Of a stretch of DNA of 8,481 nucleotides, positions 1 through 5,065 are shown one piece after another (within the stretch, counting starts at the first letter, position 1; every line of letters starts with the position of its first letter). The notes under the pieces were generated by a model. It did no database searches, was not told the DNA's origin, and saw only the letters and a program-made list of their open reading frames with translations. The translations under genes were made by a program, and so were the position numbers. Location of the stretch: positions 1-8,481 of the forward strand of contig JAQTRB010000052.1 in NCBI GenBank assembly GCA_028712015.1, read 5' to 3'. Origin of the DNA: Syntrophales bacterium (GTDB taxonomy: Bacteria > Desulfobacterota > Syntrophia > Syntrophales > UBA5619).

Positions 1-459
1 GGCGGGGGAAGGTTCCGTGCCGATCTGCTCTACCGGTTTGTCGTCCGGATCCAGGTGCCGTCGCTTCGGGTCCACAAGGAGGACATCCCGCAGCTGATCG
101 AATCCTTCCTGCAAAAATGGGGATGTTCCGCGGTTCGCATTTCCGATGAGGCGCTGGAACTGTTCCTGGCCTACGACTGGCCGGGGAACGTCCGCGAGTT
201 GGAGAACGTTCTTCGGCAGACGTTGCTTCTTTCGCCCTTTGCCGTAATCCTGCCGGAAAATCTACCCGAAAAGTTCAGAAGAAATTCGATCGCTCCGAAG
301 CTGCCCCTTTTGATGCCCTTGGAGAGGGCGGAGCGGGAGCAGATTCTCCAGACGCTCGAAATGACGGCCTGGAATCAGAGTCGGGCGGCCCAGCAGTTGG
401 GGATCGATCGGAAAACCCTGCGGACCAAAATTATCCGCTATGGTCTGGAACCAAAATAG
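1..459 (+). CDS. Sigma-54-dependent transcriptional activator, C-terminal part (5' end outside window)
   Basis: The reading frame is open from base 1 and ends at TAG 457-459, so only the last 152 residues are visible. Residues 1-36 read like the arginine-finger region of the sigma-54 AAA+ domain: GRFRADLLYRF, then VPSLR and KEDIP. Residues 62-73 carry the sensor-II motif WPGNVRELENVL. The last ~45 residues form a Fis-type helix-turn-helix (LERAEREQIL, then SRAAQQLGIDRKTLRTKI), which binds enhancer DNA. Proteins of this family hydrolyse ATP to open sigma-54 RNA polymerase promoter complexes. Both finger arginines of the FR...YR pattern are kept, but the usual YYRLNVV stretch is one residue shorter (YRFVV). 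A GTG at 55 is internal and not a start. Whether a receiver domain lies upstream cannot be seen, so 'response regulator' is an inference from the adjacent kinase. The family call is secure. Confidence 0.93.
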   Translation, partial: GGGRFRADLLYRFVVRIQVPSLRVHKEDIPQLIESFLQKWGCSAVRISDEALELFLAYDWPGNVRELENVLRQTLLLSPFAVILPENLPEKFRRNSIAPKLPLLMPLERAEREQILQTLEMTAWNQSRAAQQLGIDRKTLRTKIIRYGLEPK

Positions 460-1975
460 ACGAATCTCTCTTTAGGGTCTCCGCCGCGGGAAAATATAGA
501 ATGACCTTCGTTCCGTTGCCCGCAGCGCTCTCGATTTCCATGCGTCCCCCATGCATTTTGACGATATCCTGGACGATGGCCAGTCCCAAACCTCGTATGC
601 CTTCCTCCTGGCGGGTGCTGAAAAACGGTTCGCAGATTCTCTCCATCAGTTCCGGCGGGATGCCGCCGCCGGTGTCGGCGACCGTGACGAACGCCTCTTT
701 CCGGTTGGGTGTCGCCGCGGCGGAAACGGCGAGCCGGCCTCCGGTCGGCATCGCCTCCAGCGCGTTCTGGATCAGATTGAACAGGGCGGTCTGAACGCGG
801 TAACGGTCGGCGTGGATACCCGGCAATGACTCGTCGAAATCCACCTGGAGTTCGATGCCGGCCTTCCGGATGAGGGGTTCCACGAGGGAGAGGGTCTCGT
901 TCAGAAGTTCCTGGACCGTGACGGTTTCGAAATGTGCTTCCGGCGGACGGGTTGCGCGCCGGACGTTTTGGATGACGGTGTTGAGGCGTTGCGTCTGCCG
1001 GACGATCAGCTCCAGCTTTCGGGCGACATCCGGCGGCCAGTTTCCCCTTTCCTGGAGCAGCGTGGCCAGGCCGGCGATGGAGTGAAGCGGCGTACCCAGG
1101 TCGTGGGCGAGGGTTGCGGTCAGATATCCCATCGCGGCGAGCTGTTGGAGCTGGTTGACTTGCTTCTGAAGCTCGACCACCTTCTGCGTTGCCTCCCGGA
1201 CGCGTTCTTCGAGGTTCCGAGTCAGGTCTTGATTCTTCATCAGAACCTGTTCGATTTCACCGGCCATCGAGTTGAAATGTTCGGCCAGATGGCCCCACTC
1301 GTCCCGGCGGTTGATCGGGATTCGCTTGACATATTGTCCGGTCTGAAGTGCGTCGATGGCATGGACGATGATGCCCAGCGGTTTGCCGATGAGCCAGCGG
1401 TAACTCACGGCAAGGACCAGCAGGATGACGATCAGCAGACAAGCCGTGCTGACCAGGAGCAGTCGCTGTGCCCGGGAGAGAATTTCCGCGTTGGTCCGGC
1501 TGAAAGTGATCACCCCGACGACAAACTGAGGGTTCTTCGATTTCCCGGACATGACCGGATGGAGCAGCCCCACGGCCGGTCCTTCCGGCATCTTGAGACG
1601 GAGATATTGGGGTTTGCGCGAGGCCGCCACTGAACTGACCAGGCTCTCCGGCCATTCGTAGCGGACGCGGCTTGCCCCGGCGATGTATTCTATGTAATCG
1701 ATATCGTAATTGACTACCGTGAAGATGTCGATGCGGGCAAGGCGGACGTCGGTCTGGATCTGCTCCTTGAGGGTGGTGTCGAGGGTGGAGAGTCCCTGGA
1801 CGGTCGGAAAATGCTGATAGTAGGTGCTGACCGTCTCGGCGACGCTGGAGAGGCGTTTCCCCTGCTGTTCCACCAGGATCTGGTCCAGCGCCTGAATCTG
1901 GACCCACCCCCAGACGGCCATCGTCACGACCAGCCCAAGGACGGTCATCATCATCAGGCGTGTACGGACGGTCAT
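431..1975 (-). CDS. Membrane sensor histidine kinase (HAMP, HisKA, HATPase_c)
   Basis: A 514-residue complete kinase. The ATG has an AAGGAG site (1982-1987) six bases upstream. TM1 is about residues 10-28, an extracytoplasmic sensor region spans ~30-170, and TM2 is ~171-193. HAMP covers ~195-247 and a heptad-like linker ~245-280 precedes the dimerisation helix. The H-box is LAHDLGTPLHS with phospho-acceptor His291. The N-box is FNLIQNALEAM (Asn400/Asn404), G1 is DTGGGIP (434-440), the F-box is PFFSTR, and G2 is RGLGLAIV (461-468). All catalytic elements are present, so it should be active. The sensor region is not recognised; a Cache-like fold is possible. The last ~15 residues extend past the ATPase domain and their codons overlap the end of the convergent sigma-54 activator gene by 29 bp. 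That activator is the natural candidate partner, although kinases and their regulators are usually co-directional. Partnership is inferred, not shown. Confidence 0.95.
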   Translation of the reverse strand: MTVRTRLMMMTVLGLVVTMAVWGWVQIQALDQILVEQQGKRLSSVAETVSTYYQHFPTVQGLSTLDTTLKEQIQTDVRLARIDIFTVVNYDIDYIEYIAGASRVRYEWPESLVSSVAASRKPQYLRLKMPEGPAVGLLHPVMSGKSKNPQFVVGVITFSRTNAEILSRAQRLLLVSTACLLIVILLVLAVSYRWLIGKPLGIIVHAIDALQTGQYVKRIPINRRDEWGHLAEHFNSMAGEIEQVLMKNQDLTRNLEERVREATQKVVELQKQVNQLQQLAAMGYLTATLAHDLGTPLHSIAGLATLLQERGNWPPDVARKLELIVRQTQRLNTVIQNVRRATRPPEAHFETVTVQELLNETLSLVEPLIRKAGIELQVDFDESLPGIHADRYRVQTALFNLIQNALEAMPTGGRLAVSAAATPNRKEAFVTVADTGGGIPPELMERICEPFFSTRQEEGIRGLGLAIVQDIVKMHGGRMEIESAAGNGTKVILYFPAAETLKRDSSILVPDHSG

Positions 1976-1981
1976 GGATCA

Positions 1982-1987
1982 CTCCTT
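1982..1987 (-). promoter_or_regulatory. Ribosome binding site of the histidine kinase
   Basis: On the minus strand AAGGAG lies six bases before the ATG at 1975. This supports that start for the sensor kinase. Confidence 0.7.
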
Positions 1988-2026
1988 GGGGAAGGATTTC
2001 CGGAAGCCCGGTTCTCTCCGGCCGTG

Positions 2027-2032
2027 ATCATA
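2027..2032 (-). promoter_or_regulatory. Possible -10 box for the histidine kinase
   Basis: The minus strand reads TATGAT about 50 bases before the kinase ATG, between that gene and the terminator of the upstream unit (2090-2124). The region around 2049-2055 gives only a poor -35 (TGCTTT or GTGCTT). Because the upstream terminator should isolate the kinase gene, some promoter is expected here, but this one rests on a single hexamer. Confidence 0.25.
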
Positions 2033-2089
2033 GTGCAGGCCCGGGGAAAAAGCACGCGGATGTCTTCAAAGCAAAACGGAGGATCGTTG

Positions 2090-2124
2090 AAAAAAAAAGG
2101 GTACGGAGATTCATCCCCGTACCC
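2090..2124 (-). terminator. Intrinsic terminator of the small exported-protein unit
   Basis: On the minus strand a perfect 8-bp stem (GGGTACGG / CCGTACCC, arms 2117-2124 and 2099-2106) encloses a 10-base loop and is followed directly by a run of nine T (2098-2090). It lies about 30 bases after the TAA of the 97-aa gene. It should end the transcript of the two small genes and separate them from the histidine kinase downstream. Confidence 0.92.
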
Positions 2125-2154
2125 CGCACATCTGTTTGACGCTCTCTCGGGAAA

Positions 2155-2448
2155 TTACTTCTTGGCCGGAGCCGGGGCTGCTGCCGGGGCCGGAGCCGGT
2201 GCTGCGGCCGGGGCAGCGGCTTCATCCTTCTTTGTTTCGGCCTTCTTGCTTTCCTTCTTCTCTTTCTTGACGGCCTTCTTCTTGGCCTTTTTGACATCCT
2301 TCTTTTCGGCCTTTTCGGGAGCCGGCGCCGCAGGCGCCGCCACCGCGGGCGTTGCCGGCGCCGCAGGCGCCGCAGCCTTCTCCGCTGCAATTGCGGACGT
2401 ACAGAACACGAAAACCAACGCGATTGCCCATACCATGTAACGTTTCAT
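2155..2448 (-). CDS. Small exported Ala/Pro/Lys-rich low-complexity protein
   Basis: A 97-residue protein. Residues 1-21 are a clear Sec signal peptide (MKRYMVWAIALVFVF...), with likely cleavage after AIA, before AEK. The Cys at 16 lacks a lipobox, so a lipoprotein is unlikely. The mature part has three blocks: an Ala/Pro-rich stretch (~23-44), a strongly basic Lys/Glu stretch (~45-76) with many KK pairs, and a second Ala/Pro stretch (77-95) ending in KK. No globular domain is evident. An AGGAGG site at 2457-2462, eight bases before ATG, supports the start. The gene is second in a unit behind the 130-aa gene and ends at a strong terminator. The role is unknown. A basic, flexible periplasmic protein could bind polyanions such as LPS, nucleic acid or peptidoglycan, but that is speculation. 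The start, signal peptide, RBS and terminator make it a convincing gene. Confidence 0.85.
   Translation of the reverse strand: MKRYMVWAIALVFVFCTSAIAAEKAAAPAAPATPAVAAPAAPAPEKAEKKDVKKAKKKAVKKEKKESKKAETKKDEAAAPAAAPAPAPAAAPAPAKK
2321..2373. repeat. Two 20-bp direct repeats inside the 97-aa gene
   Basis: Positions 2321-2340 and 2354-2373 are identical 20-mers, GC-only apart from one A, separated by 13 bases. Both encode an Ala-Ala-Pro-Ala-Ala-Pro-Ala stretch on the minus strand. They look like an internal duplication within a low-complexity coding region and could be a site of slippage and length variation between strains. Confidence 0.8.
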
Positions 2449-2488
2449 CTTAACGACCTCCTCTTTTCATTTTTTTGTCAGTTCCTTT

Positions 2489-2552
2489 CCGATGCGTCGA
2501 CAGCCGACGATCTCGGGAATCTGCTCAATATTGCCTTCATCATGGATGAAGG
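2489..2552 (-). other. Two stem-loops between the two small exported-protein genes
   Basis: The 111-base gap between the genes holds a perfect 7-bp stem with a 5-base loop (CCTTCAT 2534-2540 with ATGAAGG 2546-2552). A second, interrupted stem pairs 2489-2499 with 2505-2516 (CCGA/TCGG plus CGTCG/CGACG). Neither is followed by a T-run on the minus strand, so they are poor terminators. They could stabilise or help process a two-gene mRNA. I found no good promoter for the 97-aa gene in the gap. Confidence 0.3.
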
Positions 2553-2559
2553 GTGGATC

Positions 2560-2952
2560 CTATTTTTTGACCGGCGGCGCCGGAGGGGCGACCGGTTTTA
2601 TCTCCTTCGGGAGATCCTTTCGGACGGCCTTTTTGACGGCGGTCTTCTGCGCCGGCGCAACCTGGGTCAGGATATTCCGGCCATCCCTTTCAATATAGCT
2701 GACCTTGATCTGATCCCCTGCCTTGATCTGGAGAAAGGGCTTCTCCAGAATGAATTCCATGATTTCCGTTCTGTTTTTTAATGTCCGTTCGATCTTCAAA
2801 ACCGTTTCGGACACATCCAGCACCTTTCCGGCGGTGTTCATCTCCGGAATCCGGGGAGGAAGAGGCGGGGCGGATGCGGGCTTCTCGGCGGCAAATGCCA
2901 GCGTGAAGCCGATGCAGCACAGAACAATCATCCAGGTCAGAAAACGTTTCAT
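2560..2952 (-). CDS. Small exported protein with a short beta-rich (OB-like) domain
   Basis: A 130-residue protein. The start chosen is ATG 2952, with an AAGGAAG site (2962-2968) nine bases upstream and a predicted sigma-54 transcription start near 2989. The frame stays open to an ATG at 3042, but that ATG lies upstream of the promoter. Residues 1-21 are a Sec signal peptide (MKRFLTWMIVLCCIGFTLAF), cleaved near AFA before AEK. A Pro-rich spacer (~25-36) leads to a compact domain (~40-100) of alternating strands: GKVLDVSETVLKIER, then KAGDQIKVSYIERDGRNILTQV. This pattern resembles small barrel domains of many secreted hypothetical proteins. The tail is basic and Pro-rich, ending PPAPPVKK. Its signal peptide and KK-ending tail echo the 97-aa neighbour, suggesting a shared destination or job. 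No function is assigned. Confidence 0.87.
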   Translation of the reverse strand: MKRFLTWMIVLCCIGFTLAFAAEKPASAPPLPPRIPEMNTAGKVLDVSETVLKIERTLKNRTEIMEFILEKPFLQIKAGDQIKVSYIERDGRNILTQVAPAQKTAVKKAVRKDLPKEIKPVAPPAPPVKK

Positions 2953-2998
2953 CCGACAGCTCTTCCTTTCGTCCGGCATAACCCGCAATCCGCTATAA

Positions 2999-3016
2999 CA
3001 GCAATGTACGTGCCAA
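2999..3016 (-). promoter_or_regulatory. Sigma-54 (-24/-12) promoter for the small exported-protein unit
   Basis: The minus strand from 3016 to 2999 reads TTGGCACGTACATTGCTG. This matches the sigma-54 consensus YTGGCACG-N4-TTGCW at every defined position, with exactly ten bases between the GG (3014-3013) and the GC (3002-3001). Taking the C of GC as -12, transcription should begin near 2989, giving a leader of about 37 bases before the ATG at 2952. Sigma-54 promoters need an ATP-driven activator bound upstream; the activator gene at 1-459 is the obvious local candidate. Confidence 0.88.
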
Positions 3017-3068
3017 GAATGGAGAAACGGTCGTGATGGCAAAAAGGGTTATAAAATCGGTGCGAATC

Positions 3069-3094
3069 GGCTTCCGGCCCGCGGTGCCTTTTTT
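3069..3094 (+). terminator. Weak terminator-like structure with no gene in front of it
   Basis: On the plus strand GGC/GCC and CCG/CGG pair around a short loop (3069-3088, with a small internal loop), followed by six T (3089-3094). No plus-strand gene lies between 459 and here, so there is nothing obvious to terminate. It may be chance, or it may mark an unannotated short plus-strand transcript. Confidence 0.2.
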
Positions 3095-3120
3095 GCCGTC
3101 GCCGGGGTATTGCTGAAATC

Positions 3121-3139
3121 TTCCCCAGGGTGTGGGGAA
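3121..3139. promoter_or_regulatory. Perfect inverted repeat, candidate activator-binding (enhancer) site
   Basis: TTCCCCA (3121-3127) and TGGGGAA (3133-3139) form a perfect 7-bp inverted repeat around a 5-base spacer. It is centred about 140 bases upstream of the predicted sigma-54 start at 2989, within the usual range for enhancer sites of sigma-54 activators. Two further TGGGG half-sites follow on the plus strand at 3158-3162 and 3166-3170. An alternative is a terminator hairpin for the lipid kinase gene ending at 3253, but neither strand has a proper T-run. The gene-free stretch 2953-3252 holds this site, the sigma-54 promoter, the doubtful hairpin at 3069-3094 and nothing else I can identify. 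Confidence 0.45.
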
Positions 3140-3252
3140 TTATTCATCAGAGGCTCTTGGGGGTTTGGGGTCGGCATGCCTTGTTGACGCTGCCGTCCGG
3201 CGGGCGGGAAGGAGGGCGAAGGGAAACACCGACGGAGGTTTTTGCCAAATCG

Positions 3253-4185
3253 TTATGATTTCATGATCATGTTCAGCGCCGCCGGGACGATCTCCAGTTC
3301 GGCCGGCAGGGTGCCCGGCTGCTCCCCATCGATATCGAGCAGGACCCGCTGTTCCGACATTGCGGAAACCTTTGTTCCCGTGGTCATGGCGACCTGGCGG
3401 ATGTTTTTGATCTTTCCGGTGTAGAGTTTCGGAAGGTGCCAGAAGACCAGCGGCAGGTTCATTGCCCCGATCACGGTCACGTGGAAGGTGCCGTCGTCGA
3501 TCACGGCGTCCGGGGCGACGAGCATTCCGCCACCGTGATACTTCCCGTTGGCGACGGCAATGTTGAGAACGTCGACCGTCCGTTCGTTTCCGTCATCCAC
3601 CCGGAAGCGGATCCGTTTCCTCTCGTAGGCGAACAGGGAAACCAGCGTGCCCCAGATAAAGGTAATGAACGGTCCGCAGGCCTTGCTTGTCCGGTTGACC
3701 CGGTCGACGACTTCGCCGCCGAGACCGAAACTGGCGATGTTGTGGAAGTATCGGGTCATTGTATCGCCCTGATGACCTCGGAAGCGGAGGCGACCCAGGT
3801 CGATCCGCCGGACGTATCCCTCCCGGACGGTCTGCAGGGAAGCCTCGATTCCGGACGGGATGGGCATGGACCGGCAGAAGTCGCAGCCGGTGCCGTTGGG
3901 GAGGAAACCGAGAACCGCATCTTTGCGGATCGGGCCGTTTTCGTCAAAGAAGCCGTTGACCACCTCATTGAGCGTTCCGTCGCCGCCGACGCAGATGATC
4001 CGCTCGACGCCCCGGAGCAGGTTTTCCCGGGTGAGCCGGGTGGCGTCTCCCGGTCCTCCGGTCAGGAGGGTTTCGAAAGGGCCCAGAAGGTCCTGCGCCA
4101 TGGTTTGGATTCGGGGCCACTCCTTGCCCGTCGCCCCGTTTCCCGCATGAGGATTCACCACAAAAACGGTTCTTCCGGAATGCAA
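3253..4185 (-). CDS. Diacylglycerol/sphingosine-kinase-family lipid kinase (YegS/DgkB type)
   Basis: A 310-residue cytosolic or membrane-associated lipid kinase that would phosphorylate diacylglycerol or a related lipid using ATP. Motifs from the chosen start are: N-terminal VFVVNPHAGNG (7-17), the nucleotide-binding GGDGTLNEVVNGF (67-79), LPNGTGCDFCRS (95-106, the family's GTxNDFAR element with Cys in place of Asn), ANGKYHGGG...PDAVIDDGTF (212-234), and the C-terminal DIDGEQPG (284-291). I place the start at TTG 4185. A perfect AAGGAGG sits five bases before it, a TGGTATACT extended -10 lies just upstream, and the product begins directly at the conserved first strand. The frame stays open to an ATG at 4263, but that ATG has no ribosome site and precedes the -10 box. 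The lipid substrate is not predictable. The gene is divergent from the DUF116 gene. Confidence 0.92.
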   Translation of the reverse strand: MHSGRTVFVVNPHAGNGATGKEWPRIQTMAQDLLGPFETLLTGGPGDATRLTRENLLRGVERIICVGGDGTLNEVVNGFFDENGPIRKDAVLGFLPNGTGCDFCRSMPIPSGIEASLQTVREGYVRRIDLGRLRFRGHQGDTMTRYFHNIASFGLGGEVVDRVNRTSKACGPFITFIWGTLVSLFAYERKRIRFRVDDGNERTVDVLNIAVANGKYHGGGMLVAPDAVIDDGTFHVTVIGAMNLPLVFWHLPKLYTGKIKNIRQVAMTTGTKVSAMSEQRVLLDIDGEQPGTLPAELEIVPAALNMIMKS

Positions 4186-4190
4186 GTCCA

Positions 4191-4197
4191 CCTCCTT
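4191..4197 (-). promoter_or_regulatory. Strong ribosome binding site that decides the TTG start of the lipid kinase
   Basis: The minus strand reads AAGGAGG, five bases before TTG 4185. The upstream in-frame ATG at 4263 has no comparable site. Confidence 0.75.
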
Positions 4198-4241
4198 CGC
4201 CCTCGGTAGATTGTCGGGAATGGTTCTGTAAAAGCGTCGGG

Positions 4242-4250
4242 AGTATACCA
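4242..4250 (-). promoter_or_regulatory. Extended -10 promoter element of the lipid kinase
   Basis: The minus strand reads TGGTATACT, an extended -10 (TGn followed by five of six matches to TATAAT). No good -35 is seen at the usual distance, which is common for extended -10 promoters. Transcription would start near 4235, about 50 bases before the TTG at 4185. Confidence 0.5.
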
Positions 4251-4287
4251 CAGAAATTTCCATTCAGGTAGCCGAAAAGGGTGGCAA

Positions 4288-4944
4288 ATGAATTGCATTT
4301 CCGGTCTCTTTTTGGTATCGGTCTCAAACGAGCGGGGCGAGCTTTTCGGAAACTTTTCCGCCGCAAGGATGGACGGATGGGGGACGGGTTCCATGACGCA
4401 GGCCTGCAGCAGGTTTAAATTTGTTTTTGCCTTTTTCTTTTTTCCGTTGCGTTCCCTGCTCGGGCGGATCGGGTTGCGTTACGATATCTCCGGGATCGCC
4501 AATGCCTATTATCAAAGCGCGTTTGATGGGATTCCCGCGGCCGACAGGGCGGTCATCCTGCCCCACTGCCTGATCGGCGAAAAGTGCAAGTCCCGTTTTT
4601 CCAAGGAGGACGGGATTCTCTGCGTCAACTGCAAGCAATGTCGTTGCGGGGAGATCCAGACGCTCTGCCGGGAACAGGGATTGCGATTCTACATTTCCCC
4701 CAGCACAAACTTCACGAAACGGCTCGTTCAACGCAAGGGGATCCTTGCCGCGATCGGCGCCGCCTGTGAGTTTGAGATCGAGAAGGGGATCCGTTCGACG
4801 CCGATCACGCTTCGCGGCGTTCGTTTACAGAAGAAAAAGGTGATCCCGCAGGCGATCCTGACGGACCGGTGCGATTGCCTGGACAATGATATCGACTGGG
4901 AGAGGCTCCGGAGAATGATTCTCCGCGAGGCGCCGGGCGTCTGA
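4288..4944 (+). CDS. DUF116 family cysteine-rich protein
   Basis: Up to 218 residues. The pattern LPHCLIGEKC (91-100), then GILCVNCKQCRCG (109-121), Cys127, GAAC-EFEIEKG (158-167) and TDRCDC (192-197) is that of the DUF116 family, thought to bind an iron-sulfur cluster or metal through these cysteines. Residues ~43-63 are hydrophobic (FKFVFAFFFFPLRSLLGRIGL) and may anchor it to the membrane. The biochemical role of DUF116 is not established. The start is uncertain. ATG 4288 has only GGGTGG three bases away, and the first ~27 codons are in less GC-rich DNA that looks intergenic. ATG 4393 (183 aa, GGGGG about nine bases upstream) starts just before the hydrophobic segment and is a serious alternative. 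The flavoprotein gene follows on the same strand after ~120 bases, so the two may share a transcript. Confidence 0.85.
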   Translation: MNCISGLFLVSVSNERGELFGNFSAARMDGWGTGSMTQACSRFKFVFAFFFFPLRSLLGRIGLRYDISGIANAYYQSAFDGIPAADRAVILPHCLIGEKCKSRFSKEDGILCVNCKQCRCGEIQTLCREQGLRFYISPSTNFTKRLVQRKGILAAIGAACEFEIEKGIRSTPITLRGVRLQKKKVIPQAILTDRCDCLDNDIDWERLRRMILREAPGV

Positions 4945-4966
4945 CGTGGCGCGAGGCTTGATGCCC

Positions 4967-4999
4967 CGCGACGGTCCGTTCGAATGCTGTGCCGTCGCG
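4967..4999 (+). other. Inverted repeat between the DUF116 and flavoprotein genes
   Basis: CGCGACGG (4967-4974) and CCGTCGCG (4992-4999) form a perfect 8-bp inverted repeat around a 17-base loop, about 70 bases before the flavoprotein start. No T-run follows, so it is not a standard terminator. It could be a leader hairpin or an operator, or chance in GC-rich DNA. Confidence 0.35.
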
Positions 5000-5065
5000 T
5001 GCGAAACGTGTAGCGGCATTCCCGATCGTTGGTCTTCGCCGGGGGCGCAACAGGAGGATGTAACG

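Noticed and set aside
932..1633. A 233-codon plus-strand frame within the histidine kinase gene
   Set aside because: The minus strand holds all histidine kinase motifs. This frame has no domain and is a GC-driven shadow.
1811..2440. A 209-codon plus-strand frame crossing the small exported-protein gene and its terminator
   Set aside because: The opposite strand has a signal peptide, ribosome site and terminator. The plus-strand product is Gly/Ala/Phe low complexity from the reverse of Ala/Pro/Lys codons.
2534..2552. A 7-bp hairpin considered as a terminator after the 130-aa gene
   Set aside because: No T-run follows it on the minus strand, and no promoter for the next gene is seen, so read-through into the 97-aa gene is more likely.
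2953..3042. A longer N-terminus for the 130-aa exported protein from ATG 3042
   Set aside because: It would bury the signal peptide 30 residues inside the protein, and the ATG lies upstream of the sigma-54 promoter.
3228..3246. An imperfect hairpin followed by T residues just below the lipid kinase stop
   Set aside because: The T-run is on the plus strand, the wrong direction for the kinase transcript, and the stem has only three continuous pairs on each side of a mismatch.
4973..4993. A T-arm-like GTTCGAAT sequence suggesting a tRNA
   Set aside because: The bases flanking the loop do not pair as a five-base T stem, and no acceptor, D or anticodon arms are found around it.
4946..5065. A GTG start for the flavoprotein, adding 40 residues
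   Set aside because: The added residues are not family-like, while ATG 5066 has AGGAGG at ideal spacing.
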